DNA of 64,000 nucleotides, from contig NZ_JAKFZS010000007.1 of assembly GCF_021654285.1 (NCBI RefSeq), positions 124,001-188,000 on the forward strand, in the 5' to 3' direction. This document shows, one piece after another, positions 34,822 through 43,648 of the stretch; positions within the stretch are counted from its first letter, which is position 1; the number at the start of each line of letters is the position of its first letter. Origin of the DNA: Pseudoalteromonas luteoviolacea. GTDB lineage: Bacteria; Pseudomonadota; Gammaproteobacteria; Enterobacterales; Alteromonadaceae. The notes beneath the pieces are model-generated. The model saw only the letters and a list, made by a program, of their open reading frames with translations. It did no database searches and was not told the DNA's origin. The translations under genes were made by a program, and so were the position numbers.

Positions 34822-35286
34822 TTGTTTACTAATTCGATTAATTCTATGCATAAGGTTGGGCAAGGTACTGCGCTATTAGGGGTTGTGTTGCCATTACTAT
34901 TAATTGGCGTACTTAAATTTACCCCTACGGAAGTTGAAGCATTAAAACCCGTCATTAATGGTACACCTTGGTTAACTTGGTTGTATGCGGTATTTGGCTT
35001 TGAAGGGGCTTCCTACTTCCTCGGTGTAGTTGAAATTATTACTGCCACCTTATTAATTATGTCTGTGTGGTCTGCGCGTGCTGGAATTATGGGTGGTGCA
35101 ATGGGCGCCGTAACTTTTTTGGTGACTGTGAGCACTCTACTTGTGCTGCCAATCGGGGAAGACAAAGAGGGAGGTTTACCATTTCTAAATTTTCTAGGAC
35201 AGTTTTTAATCAAGGATGTTGCTTTGTTAGGTATTTCAATATTGGTGTTGGCTAACTGTTTAGCGCGTTTACGTGCTCGCAGCTGA
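34822..35286 (+). CDS. DUF417 (YkgB/RclC-like) inner-membrane protein
   Basis: 154 residues from a TTG at 34822, chosen because a near-perfect AAGGAGG ends six bases upstream; a frame open to 34762 would lack a site. Four transmembrane helices; the segments LPLLLIGVLKFTPTEVEALKPVI and LYAVFGFEGASYFLGVVEIITATLL are typical of DUF417. E. coli RclC of this family is needed for full resistance to reactive chlorine. The nearby Cupin_6 AraC regulator fits an Rcl-type locus; rclA and rclB are not seen. Confidence 0.85.
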   Translation: MFTNSINSMHKVGQGTALLGVVLPLLLIGVLKFTPTEVEALKPVINGTPWLTWLYAVFGFEGASYFLGVVEIITATLLIMSVWSARAGIMGGAMGAVTFLVTVSTLLVLPIGEDKEGGLPFLNFLGQFLIKDVALLGISILVLANCLARLRARS

Positions 35287-35386
35287 GTGAATTAAATAGC
35301 TCAAAAATAAATGTAAGGAGGGTAGATCAGTAAGTTAAACCGTAAAACCCACTTTTTAATAGCAACCCAGTTTATAGGAGACCGCT

Positions 35387-36454
35387 ATGATTAAATTGCT
35401 AAAAGTATTAGCCAATAAATCTACAGTGGCAGCGCTCGCTTTTGCTATTGGTGCGGGCTTAAGCGCAGTGCCAGCAGTTGCAAGCCATCACTTTGAAAGT
35501 AAATTGGCTCAGGAGCATCCTCAGTTTGATTTGACTGATATGTTTGTATTTGACTCAGAGCGTCGTGGTTACACTGCATTCATGATGGATGTGAACCCCA
35601 CCACAAAAGGCCGCGCTGCTTTTGGTGAAAAAGGCGTTTACAGCTTTCATATTGCCAATGATAAATCGTTTGGTAGTGGCGGGGTAACTATCACAGCTCA
35701 TTTAGAAGGGGAACAGTTGGTTTTTGGGCTCGTAGATGGAGCGAATCAAGCTGTTGGTACAAAAGGTAAGGCATTTGGTAAGGCTAAAGTTGGTAAAACC
35801 GTCAAGTTTAAAAATGGCGTTAAGGTATGGAGCGGCGCGGCACGAGATCCATTTGTTGGAAATTCCGAGGGCATTGTCGGGTTCTTAACAACACTGATTG
35901 GCAAAGGTAAGCTTGAGCTGTCTCAATTCAATAGTGGGGTGGATTTATTTAAAGATTTTAATAGCAGTATCATTTTAGTTGAACTGCCTAACAGCATGCT
36001 GGCGAAAAATATTCACGTGTATGCAAGTAGTGCGATGTACAATGTTGACAAGTGGGTACAAGTGAATCGAGTGGCAAACCCGCTTGTAACGCATATGTTT
36101 TTGGCAAATAACAAAATGGAAGTGAGTGAACATATTCAACACCGCCCAGATAGTGACATGTCACGAAGGTATGCGATATCCGGCATGGTATTAAGGGCAG
36201 TTGCGCTAGATGGGAAACTATCCAACCCTGTTGAATATGCGGACTCAGTTGCTGAGCAATTGTTACCTGATATGATTTCTTACAAGGTGGGCAGCAGCGC
36301 GGAATATGGCTACCCCAAAGTTAATGGACGCAAACCCAGTGATGACGGTATGGATGCAGTGCTAAGCTTACTGGTTGGTCGTAAGGTAACAGATCATGCA
36401 AATACTTTTAATCGACATCCCACTAAGTTTCCATATGTCGTACCAGTACGTTAA
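35387..36454 (+). CDS. DUF4331 family secreted protein
   Basis: 355 residues with a signal peptide (TVAALAFAIGAGLSAVPAVASHH; cleavage likely after AVA). After it comes SHHFESKLAQEHPQFDLTDMFVF, the start of the DUF4331 domain, with VYSFHIANDKSF and the WSGAARDPFVGNSEGIVGFL segment. The family is exported and has no known function; it is often found near RNA polymerase ECF sigma or AraC regulators. AGGAGA precedes the start. It follows the DUF417 gene by 100 bases on the same strand and is likely co-expressed. Confidence 0.85.
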   Translation: MIKLLKVLANKSTVAALAFAIGAGLSAVPAVASHHFESKLAQEHPQFDLTDMFVFDSERRGYTAFMMDVNPTTKGRAAFGEKGVYSFHIANDKSFGSGGVTITAHLEGEQLVFGLVDGANQAVGTKGKAFGKAKVGKTVKFKNGVKVWSGAARDPFVGNSEGIVGFLTTLIGKGKLELSQFNSGVDLFKDFNSSIILVELPNSMLAKNIHVYASSAMYNVDKWVQVNRVANPLVTHMFLANNKMEVSEHIQHRPDSDMSRRYAISGMVLRAVALDGKLSNPVEYADSVAEQLLPDMISYKVGSSAEYGYPKVNGRKPSDDGMDAVLSLLVGRKVTDHANTFNRHPTKFPYVVPVR

Positions 36455-36481
36455 TACCTGCTATATCATTTTGCTCGACCA

Positions 36482-36509
36482 TGGTGTTTCTTATCGTTGA
36501 GAAACACCA
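36482..36509 (+). terminator. Hairpin downstream of the DUF4331 gene
   Basis: Ten-base arms TGGTGTTTCT and AGAAACACCA around an eight-base loop, 27 bases past the stop. The T-rich stretch that follows is interrupted, so termination is likely but not certain. Confidence 0.6.
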
Positions 36510-36529
36510 CACTCCATCTATCTCTTTTT

Positions 36530-36775
36530 GGACAATATATTCAAGGCGCTGATAGTTATAGCTCACACGCAGGACTTAACTTTGATAAAAGCCAATGGCG
36601 GTTTGGTGCTGTTCCTATCAGTTATTACGTTGATGGCTAGACGATACAAGCCAATATTATAAATATCACAGGTGATCACGACAATGCATATTATTCTAAA
36701 TCACAATTGGCGCATGAAACCATCTAGGTCTAGGATATTCACTGTCATTAATTTGAGCCCTGATTAATACATGCC
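36530..36775 (+). pseudogene. Decayed fragment of a matrixin-like zinc metalloprotease
   Basis: The frame reads IQGADSYSSHAGLNFDKSQW, then RFGAVPISYYVDG, a TAG, then TIQANIINITGDHDNAYYSK and SQLAHETI, a second TAG, and after a one-base frame change GLGYSLSLI. The order Trp-Arg-x-Gly-x-(V/I)-P-(I)-(S)-Y-Y, followed by A-H-E-x-x and L-G-L-G-(H/Y)-S, resembles M10-type proteases whose zinc motif is HExxHxxGxxH. Two stops, a frameshift, a broken zinc motif and a short middle part mark it as a relic. The call is from pattern reading only. Confidence 0.35.
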
Positions 36776-37113
36776 TTTGAACACTAACAGTTTTTATTGT
36801 TTAGGATTAGTTTTTTAAGTCAAAAACCTGCATAAAAGACAGTTAGACATAATTAGAAGCGTTTAGAGCATACATGCCTTAAGTGCGCCAAGAGATAATA
36901 CCTTATAAGTCAGCCGATGCTGGTGGGATTTGATTTCAATAAATACTTCAAGTCAGGTCTTGAAGGCTTTGTTATATGAAATTGAAACAGCTTAATTTCC
37001 ATACAATATTAAAGTAATGGTGTGCTACACTTTATTAACATTGTGGTTTATTTGTTAGATAGGGTAATTAAGTAGGTTTCTGACACAGAATAGACTTTTC
37101 AATCAGGTAACTT
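36776..37113. other. Non-coding stretch upstream of egtB
   Basis: About 340 bases rich in A and T with stops in all frames I read. It should hold the egtBD promoter (a TTAACA and a TAGATA 18-20 bases apart near 37035-37060 are candidates, weak). Nothing else was recognised. Confidence 0.4.
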
Positions 37114-38388
37114 ATGAACCGACAGCAACCAATCGAGAAAACAAAGATTACACATTTAATTGATGAGTATCTGAGGATCAGAGCGCACTCAACTGCTTTA
37201 TGCGCAAGCTTACAAGTTGAAGATTATGCAGTTCAACCTATTGCTGAAGTCAGTCCGCCGAAGTGGCACTTAGGCCACACAACGTGGTTTTTTGAAGAAG
37301 TTATTTTGGTTAAATACATGACAGATTACTCAAGGTATCACCAGGGGTATCGCATGCTGTTTAATTCATACTATAAATCAGCTGGCGAACATTGGTTGCA
37401 AAGCCAGCGTGGGAGCCTATCAAGACCAACGGTTGATGAGATTATTCATTATCGAAACTATGTAGATCAACAAGTTGTAAGCTTTTTGTGCTTAGCTGAT
37501 TTGGACGAAGCAGTACTTTCCTTACTAGAAATCGGGTTACATCACGAGCAGCAACATCAGGAGCTGTTGCTTATGGATATTAAGTATATTTTGGGCTGTA
37601 ACCCACTTTCTCCTGTTTATTGCGAACAATTGTTAGACATCACCAAGCCAAAAAAAGCACATTGGCGTGCTTTTGACGAAGGCATTTATGAAGTGGGTGC
37701 CATAAATAGGGGGTTTGCTTATGACAATGAAAAACCTAGGCACAAACGCTACAACTATGGATTTGCGATTAGTGAAAACACAATCACAAATGGCGAGTAT
37801 TTGGCGTTTATTCAAGATAATGGGTATGACAGAGCAGAGTTTTGGCTGAGCTTGGGGTGGGAGTGGGTAAGCGACAAGAAAATTGCTCACCCTTTATATT
37901 GGCAAAAGATAAAAAATGAATGGTTTGAGTTTACACTGCATGGTTTGATGCCATTAGACCTCAATCTTCCTGTCACACATATAAGCTACTTTGAAGCAGA
38001 CGCGTTTGCTAACTGGAAAGGTTTAAGGTTACCGACAGAGCATGAGCTGGAGGTTTATTTGCAAGCTAGCTCAGCTGTTGCGGAGACAGCAGGCATCAAT
38101 AAGCGAAACGACAATCGAGCAAGTATTTATCACCCTATAGCGAGTGGTGTGCCTTTTGGGCAAGTTTGGTGTTGGACTAAAAGTCATTATTCTGGCTATC
38201 CCGGTTACAAGCCATATCAGGGCATGCTTAACGAATACAATGGCAAGTTTATGTGCAACCAATTTGTTTTGAGGGGCGGGTGTGTGGCCACACCCAGCGA
38301 TCATTATCGTCACAGTTATCGCAATTTTTATCAACCACATCAGCGCTGGATGTTTTCTGGCATCAGGCTAGCAAAGGATATTGAATGA
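37114..38388 (+). CDS. egtB: Ergothioneine biosynthesis protein EgtB (sulfoxide synthase)
   Basis: 424 residues. The N-terminal DinB-like domain has the iron ligands: histidine 52 in WHLGHTTWFFE and the HxxxHxE of LHHEQQHQELL (His144, His148). The C-terminal formylglycine-generating-enzyme-like domain ends GGCVATPSDHYRHSYRNFYQ and WMFSGIRLAKD, as in EgtB. The enzyme joins trimethylhistidine with a thiol (cysteine or gamma-glutamylcysteine) and oxygen. Overlaps egtD by four bases. egtA, egtC and egtE are absent, as is common in proteobacteria, where other enzymes supply these steps. Confidence 0.9.
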   Translation: MNRQQPIEKTKITHLIDEYLRIRAHSTALCASLQVEDYAVQPIAEVSPPKWHLGHTTWFFEEVILVKYMTDYSRYHQGYRMLFNSYYKSAGEHWLQSQRGSLSRPTVDEIIHYRNYVDQQVVSFLCLADLDEAVLSLLEIGLHHEQQHQELLLMDIKYILGCNPLSPVYCEQLLDITKPKKAHWRAFDEGIYEVGAINRGFAYDNEKPRHKRYNYGFAISENTITNGEYLAFIQDNGYDRAEFWLSLGWEWVSDKKIAHPLYWQKIKNEWFEFTLHGLMPLDLNLPVTHISYFEADAFANWKGLRLPTEHELEVYLQASSAVAETAGINKRNDNRASIYHPIASGVPFGQVWCWTKSHYSGYPGYKPYQGMLNEYNGKFMCNQFVLRGGCVATPSDHYRHSYRNFYQPHQRWMFSGIRLAKDIE

Positions 38389-39383
38389 CACACTTTAGAT
38401 TACTCACGCAAGACACACACGGTGAAAGTACACAAGATGACCAGCTAGCCATTGACGTATTGACTGGGTTAAGTGCACCTTCAAAGCACTTGTCTGCAAA
38501 GTACTTTTACGATGATTTGGGGAGTGAAATTTTTCAAAAAATCACTCAGCATCAAGATTATTATTTGACCGCGAAAGAAGTAGAAATCATCACCAATATA
38601 AACAAACAATTAGCTGGTGTGATTGATGAGCAAGAAATTGACATTATTGAATTAGGCGTTGGGGATGGACATAAAAGTCAGTTAATTATTGATGGCTTTT
38701 TGAAAAGTGGCTGCAAAGTAAACTTTTACCCAATCGATATTTCAGAAAAAGCCATGTTCATGCTACAAGAAAATATTGTGCCCAATGATAACCTGGTAAT
38801 TCATGGTGTTGTAGCCGAGTACTTTGATGGGTTAAAGCTCGTCAGGGGTCAGTCTACAAATAGACAGTTGGTTTTATTTTTAGGCTCTAACATTGGCAAT
38901 TTTAATCGCGAGCAAAGCCTTGGATTTCTCAGAAAGGTGTGGGCGAGTCTTAAAGCGGATGACTTTATATTCATTGGTTTTGATTTAAAGAAGGACGTCA
39001 AGAAACTCACTGCAGCGTATAACGACGAAGATGGCTTAACTGCAAAGTTTAATCTCAATTTGTTGAGTCGAATAAACAAAGAGTTAGGCGCTAATTTTGA
39101 GCTAGATAAATTCCAGCATTTTGGCGTTTACAATCCAGTATTAGGCGCCATGGAAAGCTATGTACTTTCGACTGAAAAGCAAGAAGTTTACATCTCAGCG
39201 TTGCAAAGAGCGTTTCAATTCGATGCATATGAAGCAGTTCATTTCGAGTATTCTTATAAGTTTTCAACAAATGATATTGAGAGGTTGTCTCAACAAAGTG
39301 GTTTTCATGTGGTTAAGCATTTCACTGATAGTAAACAGTATTTTGTAGACTCCTTATGGCAAGTCGTAAAAGAAGAGCGTTAA
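38385..39383 (+). CDS. egtD: L-histidine N-alpha-methyltransferase EgtD
   Basis: 332 residues of the EgtD family. Segments: YFYDDLGSEIFQKITQHQDYY, SAM-binding IIELGVGDGHKS, FYPIDISEKAM, LFLGSNIGNFNREQ, and FNLNLLSRINKELGANF. It makes hercynine, the substrate of EgtB. Its ATG overlaps the egtB stop (ATGA type), so the two are translated together. Confidence 0.9.
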   Translation: MTHFRLLTQDTHGESTQDDQLAIDVLTGLSAPSKHLSAKYFYDDLGSEIFQKITQHQDYYLTAKEVEIITNINKQLAGVIDEQEIDIIELGVGDGHKSQLIIDGFLKSGCKVNFYPIDISEKAMFMLQENIVPNDNLVIHGVVAEYFDGLKLVRGQSTNRQLVLFLGSNIGNFNREQSLGFLRKVWASLKADDFIFIGFDLKKDVKKLTAAYNDEDGLTAKFNLNLLSRINKELGANFELDKFQHFGVYNPVLGAMESYVLSTEKQEVYISALQRAFQFDAYEAVHFEYSYKFSTNDIERLSQQSGFHVVKHFTDSKQYFVDSLWQVVKEER

Positions 39384-39503
39384 TGACTCTTCAATGTAGA
39401 GGCATTTGAGTACAAGGCATTGTTTGTGGCAATGGGCTTATACACTTTTGATGCATCGATAGCTAAGCATTAACAAATACAACCATTATTAAGATTTTTT
39501 GAT

Positions 39504-40295
39504 ATGAAGATGTGCGGTGTTCGGCGAGTACTTTGCTCGGAGCATTACCTTGGCAACCTTGCTGACGTGAATTTATGTGATGAACTCAATGAGTTTCAAG
39601 ATACGCACGGTCTGCAAAAAATCGCCAGTCATAATAAAGTCGCTGCGACTGCGTTTTTGGTTAAATATGCCGACTGCAAGTATGGTATTCGATGGTTTTC
39701 ACCATACGGTGAAATTCAATTTTGTGGTCATGCAACGCTTGCTGCGGCTGACGTACTAACATCCATCTTCACCCTTGTTGGAAAAGAAATCACTTTTGAA
39801 TCGTCGAATCAGACAATACGTGTGTCTCATCAAGGGGGCGAGCTTTTTGTTATGTGCTTGCCGCAAGCGAGTCTTGAAATAACAACGGACTTTGATCATA
39901 TATTTCCGGTGTTTAACCAAGCGCTGAGTAATATTAAGCACACAGAGCCTAATGACGGGTATTTCGTTGCACAAGCCGCAAATAAGCAAGATCTGATTGA
40001 GTTAGATTTTAATGCCAAGGAATACATCAAATGCACTCGTCGGGCGTTGCTAGTGACCACAAATGATAGCTTAGGTAGTGATGGTTTTTATTTCAGATAC
40101 TTTGCACCTCAATATGGCAGCAAAGAAGATCAAGCGACAGGCTCGGCGGCTCCGTTGTTGGCTTCTTATTGGCAGATACCGGCCAACAAAATATTTAATT
40201 GCTATCAGTTATCTGTAGGTGGTGGGTATTATCAAATTTATAAAAACGGACAGCAAGTTTGTGTAATGGCAAAAGTACTCAAGTTAAAATACTAA
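39504..40295 (+). CDS. PhzF-family isomerase-like protein
   Basis: 263 residues with the diaminopimelate-epimerase-like fold of PhzF: YGIRWFSPYGEIQFCGHATLA near residue 60 and FRYFAPQYGSKEDQATGSAAP near 200, where GSAAP is the usual loop. Substrate unknown. It follows egtD by 120 bases on the same strand; a link to ergothioneine is possible but not supported by anything in the protein. Confidence 0.88.
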   Translation: MKMCGVRRVLCSEHYLGNLADVNLCDELNEFQDTHGLQKIASHNKVAATAFLVKYADCKYGIRWFSPYGEIQFCGHATLAAADVLTSIFTLVGKEITFESSNQTIRVSHQGGELFVMCLPQASLEITTDFDHIFPVFNQALSNIKHTEPNDGYFVAQAANKQDLIELDFNAKEYIKCTRRALLVTTNDSLGSDGFYFRYFAPQYGSKEDQATGSAAPLLASYWQIPANKIFNCYQLSVGGGYYQIYKNGQQVCVMAKVLKLKY

Positions 40296-40335
40296 ATTTG
40301 ACAGTGCATGATTGAATAACCGAAATGTGAGTACG

Positions 40336-40363
40336 AAAAAGCCCAGCATATGCTGGGCTTTTT
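40336..40363. terminator. Bidirectional terminator between the PhzF gene and nrdA
   Basis: A 28-base fully self-complementary sequence with AAAAAGCCCAGCA on one side and TGCTGGGCTTTTT on the other. It serves both convergent genes and shows that nrdA is not followed by nrdB. Confidence 0.92.
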
Positions 40364-40380
40364 GATTCTTGACTGGCTTG

Positions 40381-42666
40381 TTAAATCTTACAAGCGCCGC
40401 CTTCACAGCCGTCATCTTCAGGCTCTGGTTTTAATTCGTCCTGCGCATCAGCAGCACCATCACGTGTGTTATGGTAGTAAAGTGTCTTAACACCCAGCTT
40501 GTATGCTGTTAGTAAGTCTTTTAACAACAACTTCATTGGTACTTTACCGCCTTCAAACTTAGTTGGGTCATAGTTTGTATTTGCAGAGATTGTTTGGTCG
40601 ACAAACTTCTGCATGATACCAACTAGGCCTAAATAACCATCGTTAGAAGGGATGTCCCATAGTAGTTCGTACTGTTCTTTAAGCTTCTCATACTCAGGCA
40701 CAACTTGCTTTAGGATACCGTCTTTACTTGCTTTAACACTGATATGCCCACGAGGCGGTTCAATACCATTTGTCGCGTTTGAGATCTGCGATGAAGTTTC
40801 AGACGGCATTAACGCTGATAACGTTGAGTTTCTCATGCCATGCTCTTGAACACTTGCTCTTAGTGCGTCCCAGTCAAGGTGAAGTGGCTCGTCACAGATA
40901 GTATCGATGTCTTTCTTATAAGTATCGATAGGCATAATACCTTGTGAGTATGTTGTCTCATTAAACTTAGGACATGCACCGCGCTCTTTTGCAAGTTCGT
41001 TAGATGCTTTCATCAAGTAGTACTGAATTGCTTCAAACGTTTTATGCGTTAGGCCATTAGCGCTGCCGTCTGAGTACTTCTTACCATTCTTAGCTAGGTA
41101 GTAAGCAAAGTTAATGACACCTATACCCAGAGTACGACGTCCCATTGTTGCTGTGTGTGCTGCTGGTACTGGGTAATCTTGGAAATCTAATAGATTATCA
41201 AGTGCACGAACTGCTAGCTCTGCTAGCTCTTCAAGCTCAGATAAATCTTCAATAGCACCTAAGTTAAATGCAGACAGTGTACATAGTGCAATTTCACCTT
41301 CAGCGTCATTGACGTTGTTCAACGGTTTAGTTGGCAATGCAATTTCTAAACATAAGTTAGATTGACGGATAGGGGCTACTTTTGAGTCAAATGGACTGTG
41401 AGTATTACAGTGGTCAACATTCTGTAAGTAGATACGACCCGTGCTAGCACGCTCTTGAGCAAACATTGAGAACAGTTCAATCGCTTTGATACGTTTCTTA
41501 CGAATAGACTCGTCTTGTTCGTACTTTATGTACAACTCTTCGAAAAGTTCCTGATCTTCAAAGAATGCATCGTATAGCCCCGGTGTGTCTGATGGGCTAA
41601 ATAGGGTAATGTAGTCATCTTTTAATAAACGCGCATACATTGTTTTATTGAACTGTACGCCGTAGTCAAGGTGACGAACACGGTTTTCTTCTACACCACG
41701 GTTATTTTTTAGAACCAGTAAGTTTTCAACTTCTAGGTGCCAAAGCGGGTAGAATAAAGTTGCAGCACCACCACGCACACCGCCTTGTGAACAGCTTTTC
41801 ACTGCTGTTTGGAAGTGTTTGTAGAATGGAATACAACCAGTATGGAATGCTTCACCATTGCGGATTGGGCTACCAAGTGCACGAATGCGGCCTGCGTTTA
41901 CACCGATACCGGCACGTTGACTCACATATTTAACAATCGCTGAAGAAGAAGCATTGATTGAATCTAGGCTATCATCACACTCAATAAGGACACATGAGCT
42001 GAACTGACGTGTCGGTGTACGAACACCCGCCATGATAGGTGTTGGTAGTGAGATTTTGAATTGTGACACAGCGTCATAGAAACGCTTGATGTAATCTAAA
42101 CGTGTTTCTTTGTCATAATCAGCAAATAGGCTTGCCGCAACTAATATATATAAAAACTGTGCGCTCTCATAAATTTCACCAGTTACACGGTTTTGAACTA
42201 AGTATTTGCCTTCTAACTGCTTGACCGCCGCGTAGCTGAAAGTCATATCGCGACTGTGGTCAAGGTAATCATTTAATTCGTTCAACTCTTCACGAGTGTA
42301 GTCTTTCAATAGGTGCTCGTCGTAACGCTTGTCGTCTACGAGCTTTGCAATATGATCATATAAGTGCGGAGGCTCAAACTGGCCATATGCTTTTTTTCTT
42401 AAATGGAATACTGCAAGACGAGCTGCAAGATATTGATAATCAGGCGTGTCTTTAGAGATTAAATCAGCAGCTGCTTTGATGATTGTTTCATGGATATCTT
42501 CAGTACGGATCCCATCGTAAAACTGGATATGAGACTTTAATTCCACTTGAGAGACCGACACATTGTCTAAGCCTTCGGCTGCCCAAGTAATAACACGATG
42601 GATTTTATCTAAATCAAGCGGTTCTTTACGACCGTTTCTTTTACTGACAGATAATTGTTGGTTCAT
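40381..42666 (-). CDS. nrdA: Class Ia ribonucleotide reductase large subunit NrdA
   Basis: 761 residues, the same as the E. coli protein in length. ATP-cone at about 5-95 (SVSKRNGRKEPLDLDKIHRV); active-site parts QFSSCVLIECDD, NLCLEIALP, IALCTLSAFNLG; radical-transfer tyrosines in TLYYHNTRDG; redox tail CEGGACKI. It makes dNDPs. It lacks the usual downstream partner nrdB; a terminator comes 18 bases after the stop. Upstream control sites are listed separately. Confidence 0.97.
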   Translation of the reverse strand: MNQQLSVSKRNGRKEPLDLDKIHRVITWAAEGLDNVSVSQVELKSHIQFYDGIRTEDIHETIIKAAADLISKDTPDYQYLAARLAVFHLRKKAYGQFEPPHLYDHIAKLVDDKRYDEHLLKDYTREELNELNDYLDHSRDMTFSYAAVKQLEGKYLVQNRVTGEIYESAQFLYILVAASLFADYDKETRLDYIKRFYDAVSQFKISLPTPIMAGVRTPTRQFSSCVLIECDDSLDSINASSSAIVKYVSQRAGIGVNAGRIRALGSPIRNGEAFHTGCIPFYKHFQTAVKSCSQGGVRGGAATLFYPLWHLEVENLLVLKNNRGVEENRVRHLDYGVQFNKTMYARLLKDDYITLFSPSDTPGLYDAFFEDQELFEELYIKYEQDESIRKKRIKAIELFSMFAQERASTGRIYLQNVDHCNTHSPFDSKVAPIRQSNLCLEIALPTKPLNNVNDAEGEIALCTLSAFNLGAIEDLSELEELAELAVRALDNLLDFQDYPVPAAHTATMGRRTLGIGVINFAYYLAKNGKKYSDGSANGLTHKTFEAIQYYLMKASNELAKERGACPKFNETTYSQGIMPIDTYKKDIDTICDEPLHLDWDALRASVQEHGMRNSTLSALMPSETSSQISNATNGIEPPRGHISVKASKDGILKQVVPEYEKLKEQYELLWDIPSNDGYLGLVGIMQKFVDQTISANTNYDPTKFEGGKVPMKLLLKDLLTAYKLGVKTLYYHNTRDGAADAQDELKPEPEDDGCEGGACKI

Positions 42667-42795
42667 AAGCTATGCCCGTATTCCCAAATTCTTATATTGG
42701 CTAGGAAATCACCACTAGATATGGTGCCTATTTGAAAGTGCGTCACAAGATAGTGTGGTTGATACTATTTTGCAAGAGAACAACTTCACTCAAAT

Positions 42796-42804
42796 TGTGG
42801 ATAA
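42796..42804 (-). promoter_or_regulatory. DnaA box in the nrdA upstream region
   Basis: On the minus strand the sequence reads TTATCCACA, a perfect match to the DnaA consensus TTATNCACA. A weaker copy (TTATCCCAA, two mismatches) lies at 42807-42815. The E. coli nrdAB promoter is also bound by DnaA, so a role in tying nrdA to the cell cycle is plausible. Confidence 0.6.
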
Positions 42805-42824
42805 CATTGGGATAAATTAATCGA

Positions 42825-42840
42825 GTTAGTGATTACTAAC
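42825..42840. repeat. Palindrome in the nrdA upstream region
   Basis: GTTAGT and ACTAAC flank a four-base centre. It could be a regulator site or a small hairpin in the nrdA leader. The remainder of the 42.67-43.0 kb gap is AT-rich and shows no coding signal. Confidence 0.35.
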
Positions 42841-42965
42841 CTTCTGCTATCCGCTGAACCTGAGTGCGTAAAAAAATCAACTTCAGTTCATGAATTTTTG
42901 CCTTTTTTTAGCAAAAAAACTGAATGATTTTTTTCTGCTCAATTATTTACTCAATTAAGTGTAAG

Positions 42966-43013
42966 ACACTATATGTAGTGTCTCAAATTATAATTTTTCA
43001 CTATATGTGCGAA
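42966..43013 (-). promoter_or_regulatory. nrdA promoter candidate with two NrdR-box-like sites
   Basis: The box at 42966-42981 reads ACACTATATGTAGTGT, a near-ideal NrdR box. A second site at 42998-43013 shares the CACTATATGT half but has a poor second half; the two are 32 bases, about three helix turns, apart. Between them the minus strand has TATAAT (42987-42992) with TTTCGC sixteen bases upstream (43009-43014). The boxes thus flank and overlap the promoter, as expected for repression by NrdR-dATP. The transcript would have a leader of about 310 bases. Confidence 0.7.
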
Positions 43014-43648
43014 ATCAGCTCAATTGGATGGTTTGCGTTTACCTCAGCTTGCCATGATAGCGCTTCATCTAATGAGGGAATAAAGCCCCACAGTGCAGCA
43101 ACCGAGCGCATTTGTGCAGCTTTGGCTGCCTGTATATCTCGCTCTGCATCACCTACATATAAAGTTTCCAAGGCCGAAACCCCCAACTTTTTAGCTGCAA
43201 GCAATAGTGGTGCAGGGTGGGGCTTTGCTACATCAAGGGTATCACCGCACACGACGACTTCAATATTTTTTAATGTATTGATTTGTTGTAAAAGCGGGAA
43301 AGTTAAAAACTCAGGTTTGTTGGTAACTATACCGACAGCGACCCCCTTATCATGTAAAGAGTGCAACATGTCATCGATCCCATCAAAACAATGGCTGTGG
43401 ATAGCAATATTACTTTCATAATAGTCTAAGACCTGCTGCCTCAAGGTCGCTAAGTCATAGTTGATTAATTTATCTTTAAAGCCAACTTCAAGCAGGGCTT
43501 TGACGCCATTGGAAATGGCGGGACTGTACTCAATTTTTGAAAGTGTGGGTAATCCATGCTCTGTTAGAACATGGTTTAATGCGGCACCTAAATCATCACT
43601 GGTGTCCAGTAAAGTGCCGTCTAAATCAAATAAAACGGCTTGTGTCAT
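43001..43648 (-). CDS. gph: Phosphoglycolate phosphatase-type HAD hydrolase Gph
   Basis: 215 residues of the HAD superfamily: nucleophile motif [23 protein letters not shown] as motif II, K of VAKPHPAP, and [14 protein letters not shown] as motif IV. Next to ubiG with a four-base overlap, as in many gammaproteobacteria. Its last codons carry part of the second NrdR-box-like site. Confidence 0.88.
   Translation of the reverse strand: MTQAVLFDLDGTLLDTSDDLGAALNHVLTEHGLPTLSKIEYSPAISNGVKALLEVGFKDKLINYDLATLRQQVLDYYESNIAIHSHCFDGIDDMLHSLHDKGVAVGIVTNKPEFLTFPLLQQINTLKNIEVVVCGDTLDVAKPHPAPLLLAAKKLGVSALETLYVGDAERDIQAAKAAQMRSVAALWGFIPSLDEALSWQAEVNANHPIELISHI

Noticed and set aside
42720..42760. Possible third NrdR box (CACAAGATAGTGTG) close to nrdA
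   Set aside because: The half-sites are two bases too close together compared with the 16-base NrdR box.
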